This document shows positions 1-6,231 of a DNA stretch of 6,231 nt, in pieces. The notes below the pieces were generated by a model. The model was not told where the DNA came from. It was given only the letters and a program-made list of their open reading frames with translations, and searched no databases. The position numbers were made by a program, and so were the translations under genes. Source of the stretch: UBA7332 sp051648105 (lineage in GTDB: Bacteria > Bacteroidota > Bacteroidia > Bacteroidales > UBA7332); contig JBOFEN010000042.1 of the NCBI GenBank assembly GCA_051648105.1, positions 1-6,231 on the forward strand. The letters are read 5' to 3'. Every line of letters starts with the position of its first letter. Position 1 is the first letter of the stretch.

Positions 1-104
1 GCTAATTACCATCGATGATTAGTCGTTAAAACACCACCCGATTTAACAAATCACTATTAACAAAACAGCAAAATATCCTCACAGACTCTTAGTTTTGACC
101 ATTC

Positions 105-197
105 CTATTGCCACTATTGCAACACTCTCTTACAATCAGAGATTTAGGGGTTGCAATAGACGGTTGCAATAGGTTGCAATAGGGTTCTATTGCAACC
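105..197. repeat. Cluster of GGTTGCAATAG words in both orientations
   Basis: Three direct copies of GGTTGCAATAG lie at 149-159, 162-172 and 172-182; the last two share one base. An exact inverted copy, CTATTGCAACC, lies at 187-197. Together with the 172-182 copy it forms a perfect 11-bp stem around a 4-base loop (183-186). Further left, CTATTGCAAC at 114-123 is another inverted copy, lacking the final base, and CTATTGCC at 105-112 is a partial one. That gives five near-full copies plus one partial copy in 93 bases, which is far beyond chance. No poly-T follows the hairpin on either strand, so it does not look like a terminator. Possible roles are a protein-binding array, a repetitive extragenic element, or the end of a small mobile element. 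Function is unknown. Confidence 0.85.
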
Positions 198-337
198 AAA
201 CAGTTTTATCTTAATATAGCCATCAATATTAGCAAAGAAATCCTATTTATAAGTGAACTCCTCTCCTAGCTCTGAATGAGTAGTCAAATATAGAGGCTTT
301 ATATGTTAACAAATCGGAGAATCAATCGAAAATAGAG

Positions 338-362
338 ATTTCAAACTCACAGAGTTTGAAAT
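338..362. repeat. Short perfect inverted repeat (hairpin)
   Basis: The arms ATTTCAAACTC (338-348) and GAGTTTGAAAT (352-362) are exact reverse complements, 11 bp each, around a 3-base loop (349-351). Neither strand carries a clear U-run after the stem, so a terminator role is not supported. It lies about 70 bases beyond the permease terminator and outside any gene. It may be an operator-like palindrome or a structural relic. Confidence 0.7.
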
Positions 363-427
363 TTGATGGTACTAAATGGATTTTACAAAATGGGAGAATA
401 GGCACACTATCTAAAGAGCATTAAGGC

Positions 428-477
428 AAAAAAGGCAATTAACGAATCTGGATTAGCCAAATTCGTTAATTGCCTTT
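428..477 (-). terminator. Rho-independent terminator of the purine permease
   Basis: The arms at 431-447 (AAAGGCAATTAACGAAT) and 461-477 are perfect reverse complements, a 17-bp stem with a 13-base loop. Read on the minus strand, the stem begins about 23 nt after the permease stop and ends directly in a run of six U residues (plus-strand A's at 428-433), three of which also pair within the stem. This is the expected layout for intrinsic termination of the permease. The plus-strand side has only a weak TTT-CG-TTTT tract (475-482), so termination from the left is possible but less convincing. Confidence 0.88.
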
Positions 478-500
478 CGTTTTATTTCAGCTTGAATGAA

Positions 501-1799
501 TTACATCCAGATCATTTTTAAAATAAACAGTATAGCAAGAATGACCATAGTAGGAGTCAGTTTATTAAACTTCAAACATACGGCATTAAACGCTACATAA
601 GTCACTACACCTAACATAATACCATCAGCAATACTATATGAGAACGGTATGAAGATAATAGTAAGGAAAGCTGGAATTGCTTCTGAGAAATCATCAAAAT
701 TCACGTTTCCTACTACGCGTATCATAAACAGACCTACCATAACTAAAGCAGAACAAGTTGCTGCTGCTGGAATGATAAGAAATAATGGTGCAAAGAATAG
801 AGAAAGGAAGAACAATGCTCCGACAACTATTGCTGTAAGACCTGTGCGTCCACCTGTTGCTACACCCGATGCACTTTCAACATAAGAGGTAACAGTACTT
901 GTACCGATTACAGCACCTACGGTTGTTGCTATTGCATCTGCAAGAAGTGCTTTCTTTACGTTGGGTACATTTCCGTCTTTATCTAGTAATTTAGCACTTG
1001 TGCAAACACCAATAAGTGTACCAACTGTATCAAAAATATCGATAAACATGAATGTGAAAACAATAATCACCATGTCTATAGATAGAATCTGTGACCAGTC
1101 AAAAGCAACGAAATTGTTGTGGATAGATGGAGCCATTGAAATTGGAGAGAAGTTATCAGGAATGATAGTAACTCCCATCGGTATACCCAGAAGTGTAGTA
1201 AGTAGAATACTTATCAGAAGAGCTCCTTTTACATTAAGAATCAAAAGAACCGATGCCAATCCAATACCAAGCATCCCCAAAATAACTGATGGGCTAGTCA
1301 TATCACCCAGAGCGATAAGTGTAGCTGGATTATCTACAATTATTCCAGCTCCTTTCAATCCAATTAGTGAAATAAACAGACCAATACCAATCGAAATACT
1401 AATCTTAACATTGGCTGGTATTGCCTTAATGATGGACTCTCGAATATTAAAGAATGACATCAAAATAAAAAGGATACCCTCAATGAACACACCAGCGAGT
1501 GCGAATTGATAAGAGTATCCCATTGTTAATACGACAGTGAATGCAAAGAATGCATTTAACCCCATTCCTGGTGCCAATCCTATCGGTAAATTGGCAAAAA
1601 ATCCCATAAGTAAACATCCAACTACAGATGCTAAAGCTGTAGCGGTGAAGAGTGAACCTTTATCCATTCCAGCTGCAGATAAGATGTCCGGATTAACGGC
1701 TAGGATGTATGCCATTGCCATAAAGGTTGTAAAACCTGCAACAACTTCCCTGCGAACATTGGTCTTGTGTTCACTCAATTTAAATAACTTCTCAAACAT
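501..1799 (-). CDS. NCS2-family purine nucleobase permease (AzgA/PbuG type)
   Basis: A 432-residue inner-membrane transporter, probably a proton symporter importing adenine, guanine and/or hypoxanthine for purine salvage. The length is normal for the AzgA/PbuG/GhxP branch (COG2252) of the NCS2 family. Family signatures visible in order are an N-terminal REVVAGFTTFMAMAYI segment (about 17-32), LAPGMGLNAFFAFTVV (about 75-90), FIDIFDTVGTLIGV (about 252-265), GTSTVTSYVESASGVATGGR (about 299-318) and IPAAATCSALVMVG (about 343-356). Hydrophobic segments run through the whole chain, consistent with a 12-14 helix fold. The ATG start (1797-1799) immediately precedes the conserved N-terminal MFEKLFKL and follows a plausible promoter. 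The gene stands alone between its own promoter and terminator. The leader is too short to hold a purine riboswitch. Which purine base it prefers cannot be read from sequence alone. Confidence 0.95.
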   Translation of the reverse strand: MFEKLFKLSEHKTNVRREVVAGFTTFMAMAYILAVNPDILSAAGMDKGSLFTATALASVVGCLLMGFFANLPIGLAPGMGLNAFFAFTVVLTMGYSYQFALAGVFIEGILFILMSFFNIRESIIKAIPANVKISISIGIGLFISLIGLKGAGIIVDNPATLIALGDMTSPSVILGMLGIGLASVLLILNVKGALLISILLTTLLGIPMGVTIIPDNFSPISMAPSIHNNFVAFDWSQILSIDMVIIVFTFMFIDIFDTVGTLIGVCTSAKLLDKDGNVPNVKKALLADAIATTVGAVIGTSTVTSYVESASGVATGGRTGLTAIVVGALFFLSLFFAPLFLIIPAAATCSALVMVGLFMIRVVGNVNFDDFSEAIPAFLTIIFIPFSYSIADGIMLGVVTYVAFNAVCLKFNKLTPTMVILAILFILKMIWM

Positions 1800-1830
1800 A
1801 AAAATATCCCCTAGTTAAAAAATTAAGCCG

Positions 1831-1861
1831 CAAAATTAGCCATTATGAACGATATATAAAA
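1831..1861 (-). promoter_or_regulatory. Putative Bacteroidetes-type promoter of the permease
   Basis: On the minus strand, TAATTTTG (plus 1831-1838) matches the Bacteroidetes -7 consensus TAnnTTTG exactly. TTTT (plus 1858-1861) lies 19 nt upstream, in place of the -33 TTTG. Transcription would start near 1825, giving a leader of about 25 nt before the ATG at 1799. A TTGACA hexamer (plus 1872-1877 reads GTGTCA, with TGTCAA at 1873-1878) lies a little farther upstream, but a classic sigma-70 reading is less likely in this phylum. The assignment rests on motif match and position only. Confidence 0.5.
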
Positions 1862-1947
1862 ATAGGAAAGAGTGTCAAGCATTTTTTTATGAACCACTGC
1901 CACTCTTTATTCTATTTTCAGGTATTGAAGTGTGGCAATAGATATAA

Positions 1948-2163
1948 CTGGATGTGAAACTATGGAGAGAGGTGCGAGAGGCTGAAGAGTCGGCAGTTGA
2001 ATATTATAACAAAGAATGACCTCATATGAGCATTGATATTATGACCCCTAAAGAGGCGGACAAGGGTGTTGGTGAAATTGAGAAAAGATGGATAAGTTAC
2101 CGAAGTATCGCTATAAAAGGTAGACTTGATCGACTGGAAGATGCTGAAAAAGATATTTCCAGC
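1948..2163 (+). pseudogene. Decayed C-terminal fragment of an IS3-family transposase
   Basis: The plus-strand frame reads AEESAVEYYNKE, then a TGA stop at 2017-2019, then PHMSIDIMTPKEADKG and GEIEKRWISYR. Restoring the TGA to an arginine codon (CGA) gives YYNKERPHMSIDIMTPKEA. This matches the typical tail of IS3-family OrfB integrases (rve_3 region), where a YNxxRPHxSLxxxTPxEA-like motif is followed by a basic segment. A second in-frame stop lies at 1945-1947. None of the catalytic DDE core is recognisable upstream, because the permease promoter begins within about 90 bases. The open frame from ATG 2026 to 2478 continues past the transposase part into the antisense of the peptidase gene, and I do not consider it a real gene. 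It is a remnant and not expected to be functional. Confidence 0.72.
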
Positions 2164-2350
2164 ATCTTCTTGTCAGTACTCTATCTCCGGGCTACTACCT
2201 CTGGTCAACCACTGACAGGAAAAAGGCTCGCTATGGCAACGAAACTTCGGGATAATAAACTAAAGTCAACTAATATCAGTGATATTTATAAACCAAGTAA
2301 ACTTGTCGAAGGCATAAGACATACAAGTAGTCAATTTAAATCAGGAAACT
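1948..2350 (+). mobile_element. 5'-truncated, degraded IS3-like insertion sequence remnant
   Basis: The transposase tail is followed by about 190 bases of non-coding sequence before the next terminator. Within it, words of the form GTCAA-N-TCAG recur: GTCAACTAATATCAG at 2265-2279, a decayed GTCGAAGGCATAAG at 2305-2318, and GTCAATTTAAATCAGG at 2330-2345. They resemble diverged copies of one end-repeat, as seen at the ends of some Bacteroides IS elements; that comparison is from memory. No target-site duplication or left end is identifiable, so the true boundaries are uncertain. The left limit could be near TGTCAA at 1873. The element sits between two transcription units and interrupts neither. 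Confidence 0.45.
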
Positions 2351-2364
2351 ACAATCAAGCAATT

Positions 2365-2399
2365 AACAAGAAGAGACCCACATTCTCTGTGGGCCTCTT
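2365..2399 (-). terminator. Terminator-like hairpin after the M60-like peptidase gene
   Basis: The arms at 2371-2381 (AAGAGACCCAC) and 2389-2399 (GTGGGCCTCTT) pair over 11 positions around a 7-base loop. The single non-complementary position (A2376/C2394) becomes a G-U wobble in minus-strand RNA but an A-C mismatch in plus-strand RNA, so the structure favours the minus strand. It starts about 11 nt after the peptidase stop. The following RNA reads UCUUGUUAAUU, a loose U-rich tract. This fits the 3' end of the glycan-utilisation transcript. Confidence 0.75.
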
Positions 2400-2410
2400 T
2401 GGGATGAATT

Positions 2411-5194
2411 TTAGTAAGATCTTTTCATCGCTACTCGCTGACCATTTGCCTGAACAGCATAGAGTGAGACCTCGCTAACATTTATTGTTTGAGGAATCTC
2501 AAAGGTGTAGAAATTAGAAAAGAACACAACGCTAGCTCCTTTCTTCACTTCATATGCGACTGCTTCCTCTCCATTTCGAACCATGACGGTGCGTCCTGAC
2601 AAACTGTAGGTTACCTCTTTAGTAATTTTAGTATCGTTTTTGAACTGCAGGTAGTAACCCGTGTCACCCACTTTATAGTTATCGATACCAACGTCTGTGT
2701 TTTTCCTATCCTCGAGATAGTAAAATGCATGTTTGGCTTTTGGGAACTGAGCCATATAAGCTTTGGTTTCACGTATCATTTCATCTGTTACTGTATACTG
2801 GAAGCTTCCATACTGCTCAATTATCATATCCACAGGGCGGAAGAAGCCCCATATTTCAAAGAATTCAGTGAGGTCTTCTTTTGCAGCAAGAGATGCAAGA
2901 CGGGCGAACTTTAGTTGCCCCTCTCCTGGATCACTTTCGTCAATCCGATTGTTTCTTAGAAGTTTAAATAGCTCTGGCCAGAATGTAGATTTATATTCAC
3001 AACGATGATAATAATTCCAAAGCTGCCAATTCATACGCATATGAAGCTCCGTGTTTTCATTCTGATGTCCATCTCCAAAATCACACCATGGATTTCCATC
3101 AACCAGACTTTTAATTGCTAGTTCAGAAATCTCACTACCTCTTGAGCAGTACTTACCCAATTTGTAAAGTGAATAGTTGGAGAATAGATTATTGCTCGAT
3201 TCTGTAGAAGAAGGCCAATTGATGGCTTTCTGATGTATATGTCCTATTTCATGAGCTGGACCCCAAACATTGTCTTTTACAGACATCACGTTATTTGGAA
3301 TTAGAATATTGTGAAGATAGGTATATACAAATCCAATACGGTAGTCTGAGGCCCACATATAGCTATCTTCTGGTGAAACTGCCATTATATGGTTGTTAAA
3401 CTCAGATGGACGAACCTCATCAATACCCATCAAATCATGCTGCCATTTGATAAGATTATCCCATAGAGTAATTGTTGGAAGAATTTCGTTAGGTATTATC
3501 TCCTGCATCTTGATACGATGGAAGTTAAACATAATTCGCTCTCCTTTCACACAGAAATATTTGTAGGTAGCTTTACGAAGAATTTCTGCATACTTTTCAT
3601 TTGTTTTATGGGTATCAAGATCGAAGTATCCATTAACCGTACCATCACCCACTGGAATATGTATTCGGATAGGTTTTGCATTCACTGATGCAAGATCTGT
3701 CTGATAGATGACAAAGAGCATTCCATCTCTTTTTATTCCAATCTTATTCACTCCCTCTTCTAGAAAGTAGGAATCCCCGCTAGCGTCTATACCTCCCACG
3801 CATTGTATGCTTATTTTGTTTCCATATGTATTTCCAACGAGAATAAGGATTGAGTCTCCACTATTTACAGTTATTCCAGTTGGATTGTCCAGAGCAGTGT
3901 AGCGTTTGGTCATTAATTTTTCTGCCCAAAGCTCATTGTTACTGTATGGTTTGTAGTCTGTGATACGAAACTCTTTGGGATAAACATTACTATTGAGTTG
4001 CTCTGCTATTCTAGCAAATGTTCCAGGAAGCTTATAAATCATCTCTGTTGTTACATTTGGTTGAAGTTCGCTGCATGATAAATCTTTGAATACTGTTAGC
4101 AGGTTAGCATCTAGACTTTTATCAATATTCTTGATGAAAAATTGCATTTCGTCACAGCTAACAAAGTTACCAGCTCCGCTATATATTTCAAATTTTATCT
4201 TTGTAGCATTTATTGGTTCTTGAAAATCAACACGGCTTGCTGCATTCTGCATACGAAAATTGTAATCACCTTGTAGCTCATACTTACCGCTGGCTAGAGT
4301 TTGTGTATAAATTTTTAGCTCTCCAAAATTCCCATTTCCAGCACGAGTATTATAAACCAGATAATCAATATCACTCATTCCATCAAAGTTAAATTCGAGA
4401 ACTACTGGGAATTTAGCCGATTGTTGCCATACGGAGTGGTAGAATCCGCTACTCTGTCCCATAATTCCATCATAACATTTTTCTATCCCTTGACCTGGTT
4501 GGCTTTCGCTTGCCCATCCTCCAATTGGTATCACAGCAATATCATCCTCGAGAACAATATCATCATTTGTTGTTTCTTTGGACGACTGCTCAATGTAGCA
4601 TACTGAACGAATTTCAGGATTCTCTTTTTCCTGGAATACTATTGAATCTTTTCTTTCGAGATATTTCTCATTCTCACTGACATGGAATATTAAATCATTT
4701 TCTACCATTCCTTTTGTCTGAACTTGGTTGATCCATCTATCTTCTGTAGGAAGAATAACATCATAGGTTATATTTGATGTTACCTTTAGTTCGAGTTGCT
4801 GAGTCTGATAATTAATCTCAAACTTTGTCTTACTAAGTAGAATTGCAGCTCCATAGCCCAACTGTTTAACTACAATCTCGTAATTTATAACTGGAGAACT
4901 CACCTTTACAGTAGCCTTTCGTAGATCTTTCTCTAGATTACCTTGTACAAACAACTCTATATTGCTACTACCCGATTTGGAAACAAGACACCAATCTTGA
5001 TCAGAGGTTACACTCCAATAATCTGAATCTAGGTTGGTGTCGACATTAATATTAATGTAGTTTTTAGCATTATTAAACTCATGTGAGAGATGTTGCTCAG
5101 CAATACTGAATTTTAATTCTTCTTTAATTTCTCCAGATTCGCAGGAGGATAAAATGAATAGAAGTAATAATAGTAAACTGTTAAATATCTTCAT
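2411..5194 (-). CDS. BACON/CBM32-containing M60-like zinc metallopeptidase lipoprotein
   Basis: This 927-residue surface protease is probably a mucin-type O-glycopeptidase that cuts the backbone of glycosylated host proteins. Residues 1-18 form a lipoprotein signal ending in LSSC, with Cys18 as the lipidation site; the following ESGE is mildly acidic, as in surface-exposed Bacteroides lipoproteins. Two BACON-like modules follow (about 28-113 and 117-205), then a CBM32/F5-8C-like module (about 215-355, with FYHSVW at 251-256). The M60-like catalytic region (about 430-800) contains GPAHEIGHIHQ: His648, Glu649, His652, with Glu665 twelve residues later, matching the family zinc motif HExxH-x(8-28)-E. 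A beta-rich tail (about 820-927) ends the protein. The domain order recalls BT4244 of B. thetaiotaomicron. The ATG at 5194 directly precedes the signal peptide, and no Shine-Dalgarno is evident. It is the last gene of its unit, 87 nt after the upstream CDS. All expected zinc residues are present. The exact substrate is inferred from family and context. Confidence 0.9.
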   Translation of the reverse strand: MKIFNSLLLLLLFILSSCESGEIKEELKFSIAEQHLSHEFNNAKNYININVDTNLDSDYWSVTSDQDWCLVSKSGSSNIELFVQGNLEKDLRKATVKVSSPVINYEIVVKQLGYGAAILLSKTKFEINYQTQQLELKVTSNITYDVILPTEDRWINQVQTKGMVENDLIFHVSENEKYLERKDSIVFQEKENPEIRSVCYIEQSSKETTNDDIVLEDDIAVIPIGGWASESQPGQGIEKCYDGIMGQSSGFYHSVWQQSAKFPVVLEFNFDGMSDIDYLVYNTRAGNGNFGELKIYTQTLASGKYELQGDYNFRMQNAASRVDFQEPINATKIKFEIYSGAGNFVSCDEMQFFIKNIDKSLDANLLTVFKDLSCSELQPNVTTEMIYKLPGTFARIAEQLNSNVYPKEFRITDYKPYSNNELWAEKLMTKRYTALDNPTGITVNSGDSILILVGNTYGNKISIQCVGGIDASGDSYFLEEGVNKIGIKRDGMLFVIYQTDLASVNAKPIRIHIPVGDGTVNGYFDLDTHKTNEKYAEILRKATYKYFCVKGERIMFNFHRIKMQEIIPNEILPTITLWDNLIKWQHDLMGIDEVRPSEFNNHIMAVSPEDSYMWASDYRIGFVYTYLHNILIPNNVMSVKDNVWGPAHEIGHIHQKAINWPSSTESSNNLFSNYSLYKLGKYCSRGSEISELAIKSLVDGNPWCDFGDGHQNENTELHMRMNWQLWNYYHRCEYKSTFWPELFKLLRNNRIDESDPGEGQLKFARLASLAAKEDLTEFFEIWGFFRPVDMIIEQYGSFQYTVTDEMIRETKAYMAQFPKAKHAFYYLEDRKNTDVGIDNYKVGDTGYYLQFKNDTKITKEVTYSLSGRTVMVRNGEEAVAYEVKKGASVVFFSNFYTFEIPQTINVSEVSLYAVQANGQRVAMKRSY

Positions 5195-5213
5195 AGGTCA
5201 GACTTTATTATTA

Positions 5214-5259
5214 GAAAGGAGAGGATGAAAAGCCTTTTCTCTTTTCATCCTCTCCTTTC
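5214..5259 (-). other. Intercistronic 19-bp perfect hairpin
   Basis: The arms 5214-5232 (GAAAGGAGAGGATGAAAAG) and 5241-5259 are exact reverse complements with an 8-base loop. The hairpin fills about half of the 87-nt gap between the DUF1735 gene stop and the peptidase ATG. In minus-strand RNA the stem begins 22 nt after the stop codon and ends 19 nt before the AUG. What follows is UAAUAAUAAAG, without a U-run, so a full intrinsic terminator is doubtful. A partial attenuator, or a stabilising or processing structure that adjusts peptidase output relative to the upstream genes, fits better. Its presence supports co-transcription with tuned expression but does not prove it. Confidence 0.8.
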
Positions 5260-5281
5260 GGTTATTCAACTTAATTATTAA

Positions 5282-6231
5282 TTACTCGCCCCATAATTTA
5301 AACTCACCCATAGAGAAGTAAGTATTATTGCCTGCAACACTAACAGGAACTTCAAATCTCAAATATTTGTAAGCAATATCTGATGTAAAAATTGGAGTAT
5401 TGTAAACTGTAGCTGCTGTTCTTGGCAATTCACTATCAAACGTTTGTATTGTTACAAAGTTAGTACCATCGTTACTACCTTTAACAACTATTGTTTGAGG
5501 AGCTTGGTTGCCGCTGTTGTGTCGAGTATAGTACTGGAATTTCATACTCTTTACTCCCGTATCCAATTTAAGCTGGAAATAGTGAGGTAACGAAGCCGCT
5601 GGTGCACTCCAAGTAGAGTGGAAGAATGTCGAGAGGTCTCCATCTATAAGTCCTGCAATAGCACCCTCTGTTGCCTCTTGAGCATTTGTTGAAAGCATAC
5701 TAGTTGTCAGTTTTACGCTTTTGAGTGAAACTTTTACAAGACAAGTATTCATACCATCTTGGATCTGAAATGCCTCATTAGAACATTCTGATAGACGAAT
5801 CGGTAGGATGTAGTCTCCTGGAGTAACTTTACTTCTGTCAATGGTTACAATAGTCTCTATTTCGCTATTTCCAGGAGTAAATTCCATCTTCGGATTGAAC
5901 TGGTATGCTTCCTGAGGCAATAGTGCATATTTGATACTGTTATTTGCATTGAATTCATCAAGAAGTGTAGGGTCAACCTCTAGTGAGCAATCAAATGTCC
6001 ATTGATTAGCCAAAGGCATTTCGGCATTCAATGTATATCTACTTATTGTAGGGTTTTCTGCATCTTCTACTGCATCTTGTTCGCCAAAATTCCTGAGATT
6101 TATTGAAGGAATTACGACACTCGGATTTACAAATAGCTTATTTAGGTTGGAGTTTATAGAGTCTTTCGAATTTATAAGCTCTAGTGGTAGCACGTAGTTA
6201 ATACTCTTATCTAGTTTGTATATCTCGTCAG
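5282..6231 (-). CDS. DUF1735 and F5/8 type C domain protein, 5' end outside window
   Basis: The last 315 residues of a probable surface glycan-binding lipoprotein. The frame is open to the window edge: upstream of the GTG at 6191-6193 it still reads DEIYKLDKSINY followed by VLPLELINSKDS, so that GTG is an internal valine codon and the true start lies beyond 6231. Visible residues 1-170 look like the end of one DUF1735 unit followed by another. The second unit carries LEVDPTLLDEFNANN, YALLPQEAYQF, EFTPGNSE and IDRSKVTPGDYILPIRLS, all typical of that family. Residues about 175-315 form an F5/8 type C (discoidin/CBM32-like) module with DGDLSTFFHSTW and a C-terminal KYLRFEV...FSMGEFKLWGE strand pair. 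DUF1735 proteins commonly sit next to SusC/SusD pairs in glycan utilisation loci, and here the next gene is an M60-like peptidase. The likely role is to capture glycoprotein ligands at the surface; the ligand is unknown. Confidence 0.88.
   Translation of the reverse strand, partial: DEIYKLDKSINYVLPLELINSKDSINSNLNKLFVNPSVVIPSINLRNFGEQDAVEDAENPTISRYTLNAEMPLANQWTFDCSLEVDPTLLDEFNANNSIKYALLPQEAYQFNPKMEFTPGNSEIETIVTIDRSKVTPGDYILPIRLSECSNEAFQIQDGMNTCLVKVSLKSVKLTTSMLSTNAQEATEGAIAGLIDGDLSTFFHSTWSAPAASLPHYFQLKLDTGVKSMKFQYYTRHNSGNQAPQTIVVKGSNDGTNFVTIQTFDSELPRTAATVYNTPIFTSDIAYKYLRFEVPVSVAGNNTYFSMGEFKLWGE

Larger units (their letters stand above)
1..430. other. Gene-free intergenic stretch downstream of the permease
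   Basis: No coding region is supported here. All three plus-strand frames entering from the left edge meet a stop within about 20 bases, and internal ATGs open only very short frames. A minus-strand ATG at 10-12 could open a gene running off the left edge, but only four codons are visible, so this cannot be judged. One minus-strand match to the Bacteroidetes -7 element TAnnTTTG occurs at 285-292 (TATATTTG), with a TTTG at 310-313. The 17-nt spacing is shorter than the usual 19-21, and one match in AT-rich DNA is weak evidence. The notable contents are the GGTTGCAATAG repeat cluster and a separate hairpin, listed individually. Confidence 0.6.

Noticed and set aside
105..197. CRISPR array
   Set aside because: The repeated unit is only 11 bases, copies occur in both orientations, and spacing is irregular or overlapping, with no cas genes nearby.
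961..1509. A 182-codon plus-strand open frame, with others at 649-885 and 1537-1818
   Set aside because: They lie wholly or almost wholly antisense to the clearly coding permease. Their proteins show no recognisable family and reflect the codon pattern of the opposite strand.
1800..1830. Purine riboswitch in the permease leader
   Set aside because: The predicted leader is only about 25-30 nt and AU-rich, too short for the three-helix purine aptamer, and no such fold is visible upstream.
2026..2478. A 150-codon plus-strand open frame that could be called a hypothetical gene
   Set aside because: Its first part matches the tail of an IS3-type transposase starting after an in-frame stop, and its last part runs antisense through the end of the peptidase gene across a terminator hairpin. 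It is best read as a pseudogene fragment with a chance extension.
2729..3008. Short plus-strand open frames, and another at 4421-4606
   Set aside because: They are antisense shadows of the M60-like peptidase gene, with no start context or family resemblance.
6191..6193. GTG as the start codon of the DUF1735 protein
   Set aside because: The frame stays open for 12 more codons to the window edge, with residues typical of the family (INYVLPLEL), and no signal peptide follows the GTG. The true start is outside the window.

Overview
The window looks like chromosomal DNA from a gut-type member of the Bacteroidales (Bacteroidota). The evidence is an AT-rich composition, starts without clear Shine-Dalgarno sequences, a TAnnTTTG-type promoter element, BACON domains, a DUF1735-type protein, and a lipoprotein signal on a large M60-like peptidase. 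The species cannot be named from the sequence. All three intact or partial genes lie on the minus strand and read right to left.

Right side (about 2371-6231): the downstream end of what is probably a polysaccharide/glycoprotein utilisation locus. A DUF1735 plus F5/8 type C (CBM32-like) surface protein runs off the right edge. It is followed, across an 87-nt gap holding a perfect 19-bp hairpin, by a 927-residue lipoprotein with two BACON-like modules, a CBM32-like module and an M60-like (enhancin/mucin-type) zinc metallopeptidase domain with an intact HEIGH motif and downstream Glu. A terminator-like hairpin closes the unit. The order (glycan-binding protein, then M60-like peptidase) resembles the mucin O-glycan locus around BT4244 of Bacteroides thetaiotaomicron. 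By that analogy, SusC/SusD genes would lie beyond the right edge. The likely joint role is to bind O-glycoproteins such as mucin at the cell surface and cleave their peptide backbone.

Middle (about 1800-2370): a non-coding spacer holding a decayed C-terminal fragment of an IS3-family transposase on the plus strand. It has in-frame stops, its 5' part is missing, and degenerate repeats follow it. The permease promoter adjoins it.

Left side (1-1799): an intact NCS2-family (AzgA/PbuG type) purine nucleobase permease with its own promoter and a strong rho-independent terminator. It is probably an independent housekeeping transcription unit unrelated to the glycan locus. Beyond it, positions 1-430 hold no gene but contain a compact cluster of GGTTGCAATAG words in both orientations and a separate 11-bp hairpin.

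I see no evidence for a wholly new system. The points most worth a second look are the intercistronic hairpin, the short-word repeat cluster and the modular peptidase.
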